A DNA stretch of 64,000 bases, from NCBI GenBank assembly GCA_021783515.1, contig JAJXTV010000003.1, forward strand, positions 58,537-122,536, given 5' to 3'. Numbering within the stretch: the first letter of the stretch is position 1; each line of letters starts with the position of its first letter. Positions 17,122 to 25,264 of this stretch are shown piece by piece. The DNA is from Nitrospirota bacterium (lineage in GTDB: Bacteria > Nitrospirota > Thermodesulfovibrionia > Thermodesulfovibrionales > UBA6898). A model generated the notes under the pieces. The model ran no database searches, had not been told where the DNA came from, and saw nothing but the letters and a program-made list of their open reading frames with translations. The translations under genes and the position numbers were made by a program.

Positions 17122-17150
17122 TTGACAAAGAAATCTCCGATGTGCTATTT
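17122..17150 (+). promoter_or_regulatory. Promoter for the YeeE/YedE transporter gene
   Basis: TTGACA (17122-17127), a 17-bp spacer and CTATTT (17145-17150) precede ATG 17179, with GGGGGAG as the ribosome-binding site. A second TATAAT lies upstream near 17071, within the same divergent intergenic region. Confidence 0.5.
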
Positions 17151-17178
17151 TTTTTCAAAAATATAGTAGGGGGAGAAC

Positions 17179-18249
17179 ATGGAAACTGCTGCACAAGGTG
17201 TTACTTTAGGGTTCATCATCTCCGGCCTCGTCGTGGGCGGTCTCATCGGCTTCGTGCTCCAAAGAGGCAGGTTCTGCATGAACACCGCCTTCAGGGACAC
17301 GATCTTCATCAAGGATTTCACGATGTTCCGGGCGTATCTGCTTGCCCTGATCATCATGATCATCGGGTCGAACATCCTGAATGACATGGACATCATCCAC
17401 CTGAAGGCCCAGTCGTTCTATCCGCTGGCGAATATCATCGGCGGCTTCATATTCGGACTCGGCATCGTCCTGGCGGGCGGCTGCGGAAGCGGCATCGTCT
17501 ACCGTGTGGGAGAAGGGCAGATGGCGTCGTGGGTCGCCGTGCTCGGCTTCTTTCTGGGGATAGGGGCTACCAACAGCGGCGTGCTGAAGCCTGTCTATGA
17601 CGCGCTCAGGACAGTTCAGGTGGGACCATCCGGGATGACACTGATGACGGTTGCCGGCGATACGCCGACGATGAAGTGGATCATCATCGCGGTGCTCTGC
17701 GCGCTGCTTTCGATCTACGTCCTGATGGGCAAGCCTTTCAAGGTCGGAAAACAGAAGGGTTTTTTCTGGTCGGTTGCCGCGGTGCTGATGGGAGTTCTCG
17801 GCGTGATCACCTTCTGGGCCTCCGAGCACTGGGGTTCGCCGGGGTTCGCACGGGGCCTGAACTTCACTACCCCTACCGGAGAACTTTTCTTCACGATCCT
17901 CACCGGAGACGCAAGGTCGCGCTTCTTCCCGATGTATGATCTGGGCATGTTCAAGGTGACGTGGGCCGAGTTTTATATCATCGGCGTTCCGTTGGGCTCA
18001 TATATCAGCGCTCGTATCCTGAAGGAATTCAAGTGGAAGATACCGCCGGCGACCGAGATGCTTACTGTGCTCGGAGGCAGTATCCTGATGGGGTTCGGAG
18101 CGGTCTGCGCGGGGGGCTGCAACGTCGGTCAGGCGCTCACCGGCTTTTCTACCCTCTCGATCGGCAGCATTGTCGCCACGATTTTTATCATCCTCGGCAA
18201 CTGGACGATGGTCTATTTCAAGTTCATCAAACCGATGAACGAAGATTAG
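17179..18249 (+). CDS. YeeE/YedE family sulfur-compound transporter (TsuA-like)
   Basis: The 356-residue membrane protein has about nine to ten hydrophobic segments. The two-fold repeat of the family is visible: IISGLVVGGLIGFVLQRGRFCMNTAFRD in the first half and GSILMGFGAVCAGGCNVGQALTG in the second, with a further LAGGCGSGIVYRVGEG. These carry the conserved cysteines (GRFCM, GGCGSG, CAGGCN) that relay thiosulfate through TsuA by transient S-S contacts. It therefore probably imports thiosulfate or another sulfur species across the inner membrane. A rho-independent terminator follows. The next gene encodes a TusA-like protein, and TusA/YeeE neighbourhood is a known theme in sulfur and selenium metabolism. 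Confidence 0.9.
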   Translation: METAAQGVTLGFIISGLVVGGLIGFVLQRGRFCMNTAFRDTIFIKDFTMFRAYLLALIIMIIGSNILNDMDIIHLKAQSFYPLANIIGGFIFGLGIVLAGGCGSGIVYRVGEGQMASWVAVLGFFLGIGATNSGVLKPVYDALRTVQVGPSGMTLMTVAGDTPTMKWIIIAVLCALLSIYVLMGKPFKVGKQKGFFWSVAAVLMGVLGVITFWASEHWGSPGFARGLNFTTPTGELFFTILTGDARSRFFPMYDLGMFKVTWAEFYIIGVPLGSYISARILKEFKWKIPPATEMLTVLGGSILMGFGAVCAGGCNVGQALTGFSTLSIGSIVATIFIILGNWTMVYFKFIKPMNED

Positions 18250-18270
18250 AGAATTTTGTTCTCTCTGACA

Positions 18271-18309
18271 AACCTGGGAGGCTGGCATCGGTCCTCTCAG
18301 GTTTTTTTT
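18271..18309 (+). terminator. Rho-independent terminator after YeeE/YedE gene
   Basis: AACCTGGGAGG (18271-18281) pairs with CCTCTCAGGTT (18293-18303), with one G-T wobble and an 11-base loop. The stem ends in a run of eight T, giving a textbook intrinsic terminator 22 bp past the stop. Confidence 0.85.
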
Positions 18310-18354
18310 GTCGAGAAGCGCCCGTTCGCCACTGGCAAAAAAGAAGGGGACCTC

Positions 18355-18360
18355 TATAAA
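18355..18360 (+). promoter_or_regulatory. -10 box before the TusA-like gene (leaderless)
   Basis: TATAAA is separated by seven bases (CTAAGGT) from ATG 18368. It lies just after the YeeE terminator, so the TusA-like gene is probably transcribed separately and without a leader. Confidence 0.45.
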
Positions 18361-18367
18361 CTAAGGT

Positions 18368-18598
18368 ATGATGATCGACGGAAAAGGGATGGGGACACGG
18401 GAGCTGTTTCTGGCGCTGAGGGACGCCCTGAAGGCGGAGCCGGGCCAGGAGGTCGAGATCGATTTGCTGGTCGACAGGGATTGTGAGGTCAAGAAGGTGA
18501 AGGCCTTTCTCCGGATGTCCGGATGCGAGGCAAAATGGGAAGAAAGAGACGGAGGAGCTGTCTTGAGGATCACGGGGGGCTGCTGCAGTTGCAGGTGA
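18368..18598 (+). CDS. TusA-like small protein with C-terminal CCxC and no CPxP cysteine
   Basis: The product has 76 residues. The order of elements (IDGKGMGTRELFLALRDALK, then EVEIDLLVDRD, then KAFLRMSGCEAKWEERDGGAVLRI) follows the beta-alpha-beta-alpha-beta-beta plan of TusA/SirA proteins. However, the persulfide-bearing CPxP motif after the first strand reads GTRE. Instead the protein ends ITGGCCSCR, with cysteines at 72, 73 and 75 placed beyond the last strand. It also has Cys39 and Cys52. This looks like a TusA-fold protein whose reactive sulfur site has moved to a flexible tail, or a metal-binding tail. Proximity to the sulfur transporter supports a role in sulfur or selenium handling. 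The assignment is from pattern only. Confidence 0.65.
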   Translation: MMIDGKGMGTRELFLALRDALKAEPGQEVEIDLLVDRDCEVKKVKAFLRMSGCEAKWEERDGGAVLRITGGCCSCR

Positions 18599-18635
18599 GG
18601 CCGTTCTGTGCCGCGCGGGACCAGCGGATGCAAAT

Positions 18636-20087
18636 ATGATCAGCTCAGTTGACGAACCGAATGGGGTGACGATCCTCGGAGGGGGTCTTACCGGCCTTTC
18701 GGCCGGGCGTGTGCTTGCGGCTGCGGGGATACCGGTAAGGGTATTCGAGGCTGACGCGGAGGTCGGAGGGCTTTCCAGGACGATCGAGCGGAAAGGCTTC
18801 CGCTTCGATCTCGGAGGGCACCGCTTCTTCACGAAAGACGAAAGGATCGACGGCTTCGTGAGGGAACTGATGGGAGACGAGTTGGTCTGGGTGCATCGCA
18901 CGAGCAAGATCTACATGCGCCGGAAGTACTTCGATTATCCCCTGAAGCCGATGAACGCGATGTTCGGCCTCGGCATTCCGACGACGATGAGGATTATGGC
19001 GGATTACGGCGTCGAGAAGATGCGGCGGATGGTGCTGCCGAAGGAGAGTGTTTCCCTGGAAGATTGGGTCGTGAGCAACTTCGGCAAAACGATGTTCGAC
19101 ATCTATTTCAAGGAATACAGCGAGAAGGTCTGGGGGATCGACTGCAGCAGGATCAGCGCGGAATGGGTCGCGCAGCGGATCAAGGGGCTCTCTCTCGCGA
19201 AGGCAGTCAGAAGTGCCTTCTTCAAGGTGAGCGGCAGAGACCTCCCGACTCTTGTGGACAGGTTCCTCTATCCCAGGCTGGGCATAGGGAGGATTTCGGA
19301 GCGGCTGAAGGAGGAGATCGAAAAATCAGGGGAAGTCCTCACCCATACGAGCGTGACCCGCGTTGTCCGGTCGGGATGGCGGATTGCGGGCGTGGAGGTG
19401 TCGGGTCGGGAGGGAAGAAAGACCTTCTGCGGCGGTGAATTCGTCTCGAGCATGCCGCTGACGAGCCTTGTGCGCATGATGAGCCCCGCCCCGCCCGCCG
19501 GCGTCCTCGAAGCCGCGTCGAAGCTCAGGTTCAGGGACCTTGTCGTAGTCGCGGTGATGGTCGACAAAAAACGGGTGACGGACCAGACCTGGATCTATAT
19601 TCCCGAACAGAGCATTCCCTTCGGCAGGATACACGAGCCGACGAACTGGAGCGGGATGATGGCCCCCGAAGGCAAGACGATCGTCGTGACCGAGTTTTTC
19701 AGTTTCAGGGGAGACCCGGTCTGGAACTCCGACGACTCGACGTTGTCCGAAGTCACGGTCGGCAACCTCGAGCGCCTCGGCTTTCTGAAGGCGGCAGAGG
19801 TCATCGATACTGCAGTGGTCAGGGCGGCGAAGGCCTATCCCCTCTTCGAGGTGGGATACAAAGAGCTCTGCGACGAGCTGTATGACTATCTCGGCAGGTT
19901 CGAGAACCTTCATATCGCCGGCAGGGGGGGCATGTTCCGCTATTACAATATGGACCATGCGATAGAGTCCGGTATCGACACCGCCGAAAAGATTTTGAGA
20001 AAAGGCGGTGAGGGGAGGGGAATCAGTGTCGGGACGGAAACGAACGAGGAAGACGCTGATGCGTATGAAGAGATCTGCCAGCCCTGA
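18636..20087 (+). CDS. FAD-dependent oxidoreductase, protoporphyrinogen-oxidase/UGM-like fold
   Basis: The product has 483 residues. It opens with a Rossmann FAD loop, ILGGGLTGLSAGRVLAAAG, then VFEADAEVGGLSRT and RFDLGGHRFFTKDE, the hallmark of a family of NAD(P)/FAD-dependent oxidoreductases related to UDP-galactopyranose mutase and phytoene desaturases. It continues with YFDYPLKPMNA, EYSEKVWGIDC and AQRIKGLSL. The C-terminal FAD contact is AGRGGMFRYYNMDHAIESG. Members are often found in polysaccharide or lipid gene clusters; the substrate is not known. It lacks a signal peptide and is cytosolic. The B12-radical SAM gene follows after 90 bp. Confidence 0.85.
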   Translation: MISSVDEPNGVTILGGGLTGLSAGRVLAAAGIPVRVFEADAEVGGLSRTIERKGFRFDLGGHRFFTKDERIDGFVRELMGDELVWVHRTSKIYMRRKYFDYPLKPMNAMFGLGIPTTMRIMADYGVEKMRRMVLPKESVSLEDWVVSNFGKTMFDIYFKEYSEKVWGIDCSRISAEWVAQRIKGLSLAKAVRSAFFKVSGRDLPTLVDRFLYPRLGIGRISERLKEEIEKSGEVLTHTSVTRVVRSGWRIAGVEVSGREGRKTFCGGEFVSSMPLTSLVRMMSPAPPAGVLEAASKLRFRDLVVVAVMVDKKRVTDQTWIYIPEQSIPFGRIHEPTNWSGMMAPEGKTIVVTEFFSFRGDPVWNSDDSTLSEVTVGNLERLGFLKAAEVIDTAVVRAAKAYPLFEVGYKELCDELYDYLGRFENLHIAGRGGMFRYYNMDHAIESGIDTAEKILRKGGEGRGISVGTETNEEDADAYEEICQP

Positions 20088-20177
20088 AAGTAACGCCTTA
20101 CGTCGGGGTGTGGAGCCAGCACTTCTTTCTCCTTGCTCCTCACGCTATCCCCCTTATTGCCTGACAGGAATGTCCTG

Positions 20178-21638
20178 ATGAAATGCGCGCTCATCATCCC
20201 CTCCTGGGTCCCGGAGGACATCTTTTCGTCGAAGACTGCGAGTTCCCAGATCAACTATTGGCAGCCGCTTGGGACGCTCTATGTCGCGGCAGTGCTGCAG
20301 AGGGCGGGCCACGAGGTGAAGTTCCTCAACGGCGCGTTCATGAGGCATGACGAGCTCATGAGGCAGACGCGGGAATTCGGGCCTTCCTTCATAGGCATCT
20401 ATTCGACCACCTTCGGCTGGAACAAGGCGAAAAAGACGGCGTCGGAACTGCGGCAGCTCTACGGCAAGGGCGCCTTTCTCTGCGCGGGCGGGCCTTATCC
20501 TGTCGCCGTGCAGGAGCAGTGTCTCGAAGACGCCGGAGACTGTTTCGACGCGATTGTCACCGGGGAGGGTGAGTTCACCTCCCTGGAGATTATCGAAAGA
20601 CTTCTTGCCGGCAAGGGACTCGAGGGCGTCGAGGGCGTCGTCTATCGGCAGGACGGCAGGATAGTCAAGAACCCGCCCAGGCCGCTGATAGACGACCTCG
20701 ATGCATTGCCGTTTCCTGCCCGGGAGCTCCTCGGAGACGCGAAGCTTTACATCCCCCCGCCCGCCACGTACCGGAGGAAGCCGGTCGCGGTGCTGATGAC
20801 CTCCCGGGGATGCAACCGCAGATGCATCTACTGCTTTCAGATAGACAAGGACCGCAAGAGCGGTATCCGCTATCGCAGCGTCGAAAATGTGCTGGGTGAG
20901 ATCGAGCACTGCCTGAAGCAGGGATACCGGGAGATCAAGTTCATAGACGACACCCTGGCGGCGGACTACGACAGGGCGATGACTCTGGCGCGGGAGATCA
21001 AGGCGCGGGGATATGACTTCACCTGGTTCGCCTCTGCCTGCGTCAACCAGGTCGATAAGCCGCTTCTTCAGGCGTTTAAGGACGCCGGCTGCTGGGCGAT
21101 ACTCTTCGGCGCGGAAAGCGGGGTGCAGAAGAACCTTAACGCGATACGCAAGGGCTCGACGCCGGAGCAGATCAGAAAGGCGGTAAAGGCGGCGCAGGAG
21201 GTGGGGCTCAGGGTGAGCACACCCTTTATGTTCGGCATCCCGGGCGAGACCTTCGAGGAGGGGATGCAGACGATCGAGTTCGCGCTGGACCTCAACCCCG
21301 ACATTGCGAATTTTCATGCGATCACTCCTTTCCCCGGCACCTACCTCTACGACAACCTCGACAAGTACGGCACCATCTCGGAAGAGCTGAGCGATTATAC
21401 CTATCAGGGCGCCGCCTTCATCCCCCATTCGATGACGAGAGAGGATATCCTGAGGCTCCGCCAGATCGCCTTCAAACGGTTTTATTCGAGACCCTCCTTC
21501 ATCCTGAAGCGGGTCCTCGAACTAAGGAATCCCCACGATTTTGCTGTTGCGCTCAAGAGCGTAAAGAGCCTTTTCTGGCTCTGGACGAGAAGCGACATCT
21601 TCAAAAAACGCAGAAACGGGGCGTCGTCCCGGCGGTGA
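20178..21638 (+). CDS. B12-binding domain radical SAM protein
   Basis: The product has 486 residues. ATG 20178 has AGGAA upstream; the frame is open further up but the family begins here (MKCALIIPSWVPEDIF). Residues about 1-140 form a cobalamin-binding Rossmann-like domain without the DxHxxG histidine. The radical SAM barrel starts at about 200 with TSRGCNRRCIYCFQ (the CxxxCxxC iron-sulfur cluster). The barrel continues with FIDDTLAADYDRAM and an ending FGIPGETFEEGMQT. A C-terminal YTYQGAAFIPHSMTRED section resembles the BchE-like group. Such enzymes methylate, rearrange or close rings in lipids, cofactors or antibiotics. Its stop overlaps the HD-domain gene start by 4 bp. Confidence 0.9.
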   Translation: MKCALIIPSWVPEDIFSSKTASSQINYWQPLGTLYVAAVLQRAGHEVKFLNGAFMRHDELMRQTREFGPSFIGIYSTTFGWNKAKKTASELRQLYGKGAFLCAGGPYPVAVQEQCLEDAGDCFDAIVTGEGEFTSLEIIERLLAGKGLEGVEGVVYRQDGRIVKNPPRPLIDDLDALPFPARELLGDAKLYIPPPATYRRKPVAVLMTSRGCNRRCIYCFQIDKDRKSGIRYRSVENVLGEIEHCLKQGYREIKFIDDTLAADYDRAMTLAREIKARGYDFTWFASACVNQVDKPLLQAFKDAGCWAILFGAESGVQKNLNAIRKGSTPEQIRKAVKAAQEVGLRVSTPFMFGIPGETFEEGMQTIEFALDLNPDIANFHAITPFPGTYLYDNLDKYGTISEELSDYTYQGAAFIPHSMTREDILRLRQIAFKRFYSRPSFILKRVLELRNPHDFAVALKSVKSLFWLWTRSDIFKKRRNGASSRR

Positions 21639-22822
21639 TCAGAAAGGCGCTCCTTCTTAAGATATTCAGCGCCGCCTACATGCAGCGGTGGAACGACAAG
21701 GTGCGTCCGGTCGAGTTCGTCGAGCTCGACAAGCAGGCGCACAAGATGGTCGCCGCCTATTTTCTCGGAAAATTCGAGGAAAAGACGGAAGGCTTCGACT
21801 GGATCGAGGTGATCGAGGGCGGGCTCTTCGAGCTCCTGCAGCGGCTCGTCATCACCGACCTGAAGCCGCCGATCTTCTACAAGATCAAATCCGACAAAGA
21901 GAAGTACCGGAAGCTCAACGAGTGGGTATTCACGGAGATCGAGCCGATTATATCTCCCCTGGGGACTGATTTTTCCGACAGATTCAGAGGATATTTCGGC
22001 CCTTCCGGGGAGAGCGTCAACAGGAGGGTCCTGGCGGCGGCGCATTACTACGCGACCAGGTGGGAGTTCGACATCCTCGAGCGCGCAAACCCCGACGGCT
22101 ACGAAATCTCCTCGATCAGGGACAACCTCAGGAGAAAGCAGGAGGAGTATGCGGACATCAAGGGGATGGCCGCGCTGAAGGCGGACGGCCGCTACAGGAG
22201 CTTTCTCGATCTCTGCGGCCAGCTCAGGTTCCAGATCCGCTGGTCGAACCTCCATCGCATCCCCAGGACGTCTGTGATCGGGCATTCGCTCTATGTGGCG
22301 CTGTTGACCTACCTGTTTTCGCTGGAGAGCGGGGCCTGCAGAAGGCGGCGTATCAACAATTATTTTACGGGGCTGTTTCACGACCTCCCGGAAGTGCTCA
22401 CGCGGGACATCATCTCACCGGTGAAGAGTTCGGTCGAAGGGTTGAGCGATCTCATAAAGGAATACGAAAAGGAGCAGATGGACAAAGAGGTCTACGGCCT
22501 CATCCCGCGGTCGTGGCATCCCGAGATCAGGCTCTTCACCGCGGACGAGTTTTCAGGAGTGGTGACCGTCAACGGAAAGCGCAGGAGGGTGTCGAGCGAG
22601 GAGATCGGCAAGAAGTATAACTATGACCGCTTTAATCCGCGCGACGGCCAGTTGGTGAAGGCTGCCGACGGTCTTGCGGCATTCATCGAGGCCCATGTCG
22701 CCATCAACAACGGCAGCCAGAGCCCGGAGTTCCAGGTGGCGAAGATGGCGTTCAGGGAACGATACGGAAGGGCGAGTATCGCCGGGATCAATATCGGGGA
22801 GATATACGCGGATTTCGAGTGA
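21635..22822 (+). CDS. HD-domain hydrolase, YfbR-like, translationally coupled to radical SAM
   Basis: The product has 395 residues and starts at GTG 21635 inside the preceding stop (GTGA overlap). An N-terminal half of about 190 residues of unknown type is followed by an HD phosphohydrolase domain: RTSVIGHSLYVALLTY (first His), NNYFTGLFHDLPEVLTRDIISP (His-Asp pair) and GQLVKAADGLAAFIEAHVA (the second Asp). The order resembles YfbR/HD_3 5'-deoxynucleotidases. It has no signal peptide or TM. Tight coupling with a B12-radical SAM protein suggests a shared pathway, perhaps dephosphorylating a product or recycling 5'-deoxyadenosine-type compounds; that is inference. Confidence 0.82.
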   Translation: MIRKALLLKIFSAAYMQRWNDKVRPVEFVELDKQAHKMVAAYFLGKFEEKTEGFDWIEVIEGGLFELLQRLVITDLKPPIFYKIKSDKEKYRKLNEWVFTEIEPIISPLGTDFSDRFRGYFGPSGESVNRRVLAAAHYYATRWEFDILERANPDGYEISSIRDNLRRKQEEYADIKGMAALKADGRYRSFLDLCGQLRFQIRWSNLHRIPRTSVIGHSLYVALLTYLFSLESGACRRRRINNYFTGLFHDLPEVLTRDIISPVKSSVEGLSDLIKEYEKEQMDKEVYGLIPRSWHPEIRLFTADEFSGVVTVNGKRRRVSSEEIGKKYNYDRFNPRDGQLVKAADGLAAFIEAHVAINNGSQSPEFQVAKMAFRERYGRASIAGINIGEIYADFE

Positions 22823-23014
22823 GCGCATCATTCGCCATGCAGTCTTTAATGTCAGCGGAAGAACGTCCCATAATCGCTGCATAACCCCTCCTCACTCAAC
22901 GCACCACCGGAATGACAGGCTTAAAAACCCACAACATATGAGCTGCAAATAAGTTTTTGGCGGACGGTCTTGCCTTGGAAGACGCCTGCCGTGTTATTAT
23001 TTCCGTTACGGAAC

Positions 23015-23626
23015 ATGATGGATCTTGCTGTGCCGGTGATAGGTATTCTGCGGGGGATTGACGAGGACTTTTTCCCCGACCTGATGGCGGCCGCCTTTGA
23101 GGCAGGTCTTCAGGCGATGGAAGTCACGATGAACACGGCAGGCGCAGAGCGAATCGTGGGAAAGAACCTCTCGCGTGTACCGAACGGCAAATATCTGGGC
23201 ATCGGCACGGTGCGCAATCTTGAAGAAGCGAGAAAGGCGGTCGGCGCGGGGGCTGCTTTTCTCGTCAGCCCCAACACCGACTCCCGGGTGATCGAGTACG
23301 CGAAAGGACAGAATGTCCCTGTTATCGCCGGGGCTTTCAGCCCGACAGAGGTTTATGCGGCCTGGAGCAGCGGGGCCTGGATGGTCAAGGTGTTTCCCTG
23401 CGGCCTTCTGGGGCCTTCTTATATCCGGGAATTGCGGGGCCCTTTCGATGGCATCGACCTGGTTGCCGTGGGAGGGGTTAACCTTGAGAATCTTCGAGGC
23501 TATTTCGATGCCGGCGTCCGGGCGGTCGGCGCCAGTTCGGCCCTTTTCGGAAAGACGGCGCTTGGGGAGAAAGACCTGAAGAAGCTCTCGGGGCATGTGA
23601 AAAGGTTTGTTGGTGCGTGTCCCTGA
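23015..23626 (+). CDS. KDPG/KDPGal aldolase-like class I aldolase
   Basis: The product has 203 residues. TIM-barrel landmarks of the Eda/DgoA family are present: GLQAMEVTMNT (catalytic Glu), YLGIGTVRNLEEA, AFLVSPNTDSRVIEYA, the Schiff-base lysine in WMVKVFPCG, and IDLVAVGGVNLENL. The residue that is the phosphate-binding Arg in Eda (EVTLRT) is Asn here, as in DgoA (IPLNSP), and LGPSYIREL also recalls DgoA. It thus cleaves a 2-keto-3-deoxy acid, possibly KDPGal or a related sugar acid, but no kinase or dehydratase of that pathway is nearby. Another aldolase gene follows after 50 bp, so the two may share a sugar or keto-acid pathway. Confidence 0.82.
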   Translation: MMDLAVPVIGILRGIDEDFFPDLMAAAFEAGLQAMEVTMNTAGAERIVGKNLSRVPNGKYLGIGTVRNLEEARKAVGAGAAFLVSPNTDSRVIEYAKGQNVPVIAGAFSPTEVYAAWSSGAWMVKVFPCGLLGPSYIRELRGPFDGIDLVAVGGVNLENLRGYFDAGVRAVGASSALFGKTALGEKDLKKLSGHVKRFVGACP

Positions 23627-23676
23627 GGATGCGTGGTGTGAATAAATACATTTGACAGGGTTTGGAGGAGGAAGAG

Positions 23677-24627
23677 ATGTTCAGACCGGAAATTAAGGTT
23701 ATCGACTGCACGGTGAGAGACGGCGGGTTGATGAATAAATGGCAGTTTACCGACGAATTTGTGAGAAAGACGTACAAGGCTGTCAGCGCCGCGGGTGTCG
23801 ACTACATGGAGATAGGGTACCTGAGCTCGGAATGCGCCTTTTCCCGCGATGAAATGGGACCGTGGAAGTTCTGCGCTGAATCAGACCTCCGGCGCATCAT
23901 CGGCGACGAGGAAAAGAAGATAAAACTTTCCGCCATGGCCGACATCGGCCGCATCGACCATCCGGATATCCCGCGTAAAGACGAGAGTTCTCTCGACATG
24001 ATACGGGTTGCCTGCTACGTTCACCAGGTGGACGCCGCGATAGATCTGGCGCACCACTGTCTGGACAAGGGATATGAGGCGACGATTAACCTTATGGCCG
24101 TCTCGACAGTCGGCTTGCGTGATCTGAACGAGGCGCTGGAAGACCTCAACAAGAGCCGCGTCCCGGTCGTGTATCTGGTCGACAGTTTCGGGGCGTTCTA
24201 TTCGGAGGACATTGATACGCTGGCGCGGAAGTATATCGAGCGCCTCCCCGGAAAGACGATCGGCATCCATTGCCACAACAACCAGCAGCTCGCCTTCGCA
24301 AACACGATTGCGGGGATCATCGCGGGAGTCAATTATCTGGATGCGACGCTGTACGGCATAGGCCGCGGCGCCGGCAACTGTCCTATCGAGCTCCTGATAT
24401 CCTTCCTGAAGAACCCGAAATTCAAGGTGCGGCCGCTGGTGGAGGCTATCGAGAAGGAGATCCTGCCCTGGCAGGAAAAGATAGACTGGGGATATTATGT
24501 CCCGTATATGCTGACCGGGATACTGAACCAGCACCCCAGGACGGCCATGGCGCACATGGAATCGGATAAGAAGAACAGGCTTACCGAATTCTTCGACGGC
24601 ATCACAAGCGTTGCCGATCTGGAGTAG
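23677..24627 (+). CDS. HMGL-like/4-hydroxy-2-oxovalerate aldolase-type DRE-TIM protein
   Basis: The product has 316 residues. ATG 23677 has GGAGGAGG upstream. The DRE-TIM metallolyase motifs are clear: DCTVRDGG near the N-terminus, VDYMEIGYLSSE, YLVDSFGAFYSEDIDTL, and the metal-binding HCHNNQQLAFANT, then DATLYGIGRGAGNCPIELLI. The C-terminus lacks the small domain seen in DmpG. The family includes MhpE/DmpG aldolases and HMG-CoA lyase; sub-groups with this DGG version occur in polysaccharide gene clusters and their reactions are not known. It is downstream of a KDPGal-like aldolase and probably cotranscribed. A divalent metal-dependent aldol or Claisen reaction is the safe call. Confidence 0.82.
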   Translation: MFRPEIKVIDCTVRDGGLMNKWQFTDEFVRKTYKAVSAAGVDYMEIGYLSSECAFSRDEMGPWKFCAESDLRRIIGDEEKKIKLSAMADIGRIDHPDIPRKDESSLDMIRVACYVHQVDAAIDLAHHCLDKGYEATINLMAVSTVGLRDLNEALEDLNKSRVPVVYLVDSFGAFYSEDIDTLARKYIERLPGKTIGIHCHNNQQLAFANTIAGIIAGVNYLDATLYGIGRGAGNCPIELLISFLKNPKFKVRPLVEAIEKEILPWQEKIDWGYYVPYMLTGILNQHPRTAMAHMESDKKNRLTEFFDGITSVADLE

Positions 24628-24720
24628 AGGAGAAGAAGACTTTTCTTGCAGGGATGGACGGAGGGCGAGGGGCAAGGGCGGAATGCTTGACGCCGCCCGG
24701 TTGCCGTGCAAGAATGAGAT

Positions 24721-25233
24721 GTGATAAACAGACGGGAAGGCACGACGGATATCCGCGATCTGCAGGCCCCCGGCGGCACGCAGTCCGGGCGGAGTGCGGA
24801 GAAGATTACCTCCGGGGCGCGGAGGGGTCTTTTTTCGCGCGCCGTCTTCCTGATGGTCTCTGCCTTTCTCCTGTTCTCCTGCAGTTCGGCTCCCAGTCCG
24901 TCGGATGCGAAGCTTATCGAGAAATTCAGGGCAAACGAAACCGCCTTAAACAACCTCGCTTCCTCGCCCGATAATCCCGAGCTTCGGAAGCTGCTGGGCA
25001 TAAAGGGTATGCATATCCGGTCGTCAGATCCGAAGGTGATCCTTTTTGCCTTTTGGTCGAAAGATTACGTGGGTCCGGGAGGAAGCTCCAAGGGTATCGC
25101 CTACTCGACAAAGGAGCCCCAAAACCTTCTCGACCATCTCGACGGCAATCCCGCCGCCGGTCCGTCGAACAAGGGCGTCTTCTACATGCATATTGGCGGC
25201 CCCTGGTACGTCTACTTTGAATCCCACGACTAG
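24721..25233 (+). CDS. Putative small lipoprotein
   Basis: The frame is open from GTG 24721 to 25233 (170 residues). A hydrophobic stretch, RAVFLMVSAFLLFSCSS, ends in a lipobox (Cys54 of the long form), so the true start is uncertain and the signal region is unusually long if GTG 24721 is used. The mature part of about 115 residues starts Ala/Pro/Ser-rich, then reads NPELRKLLGIKGMHI, AYSTKEPQNLLDHL and WYVYFESHD. I do not recognise a family. It lies just before pxpB but with a 31-bp gap and no obvious functional link. A periplasmic lipid-anchored protein is likely. Confidence 0.6.
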   Translation: MINRREGTTDIRDLQAPGGTQSGRSAEKITSGARRGLFSRAVFLMVSAFLLFSCSSAPSPSDAKLIEKFRANETALNNLASSPDNPELRKLLGIKGMHIRSSDPKVILFAFWSKDYVGPGGSSKGIAYSTKEPQNLLDHLDGNPAAGPSNKGVFYMHIGGPWYVYFESHD

Positions 25234-25264
25234 CCGTCGCCGCATACCGCGGGTAAAACAGGGC

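Noticed and set aside
20154..21428. A 424-codon minus-strand frame antisense to the B12-radical SAM gene
   Set aside because: The composition is typical of a shadow (Arg/Asp/Val/His-rich) and the sense strand has the CxxxCxxC motif and coupling to the next gene.
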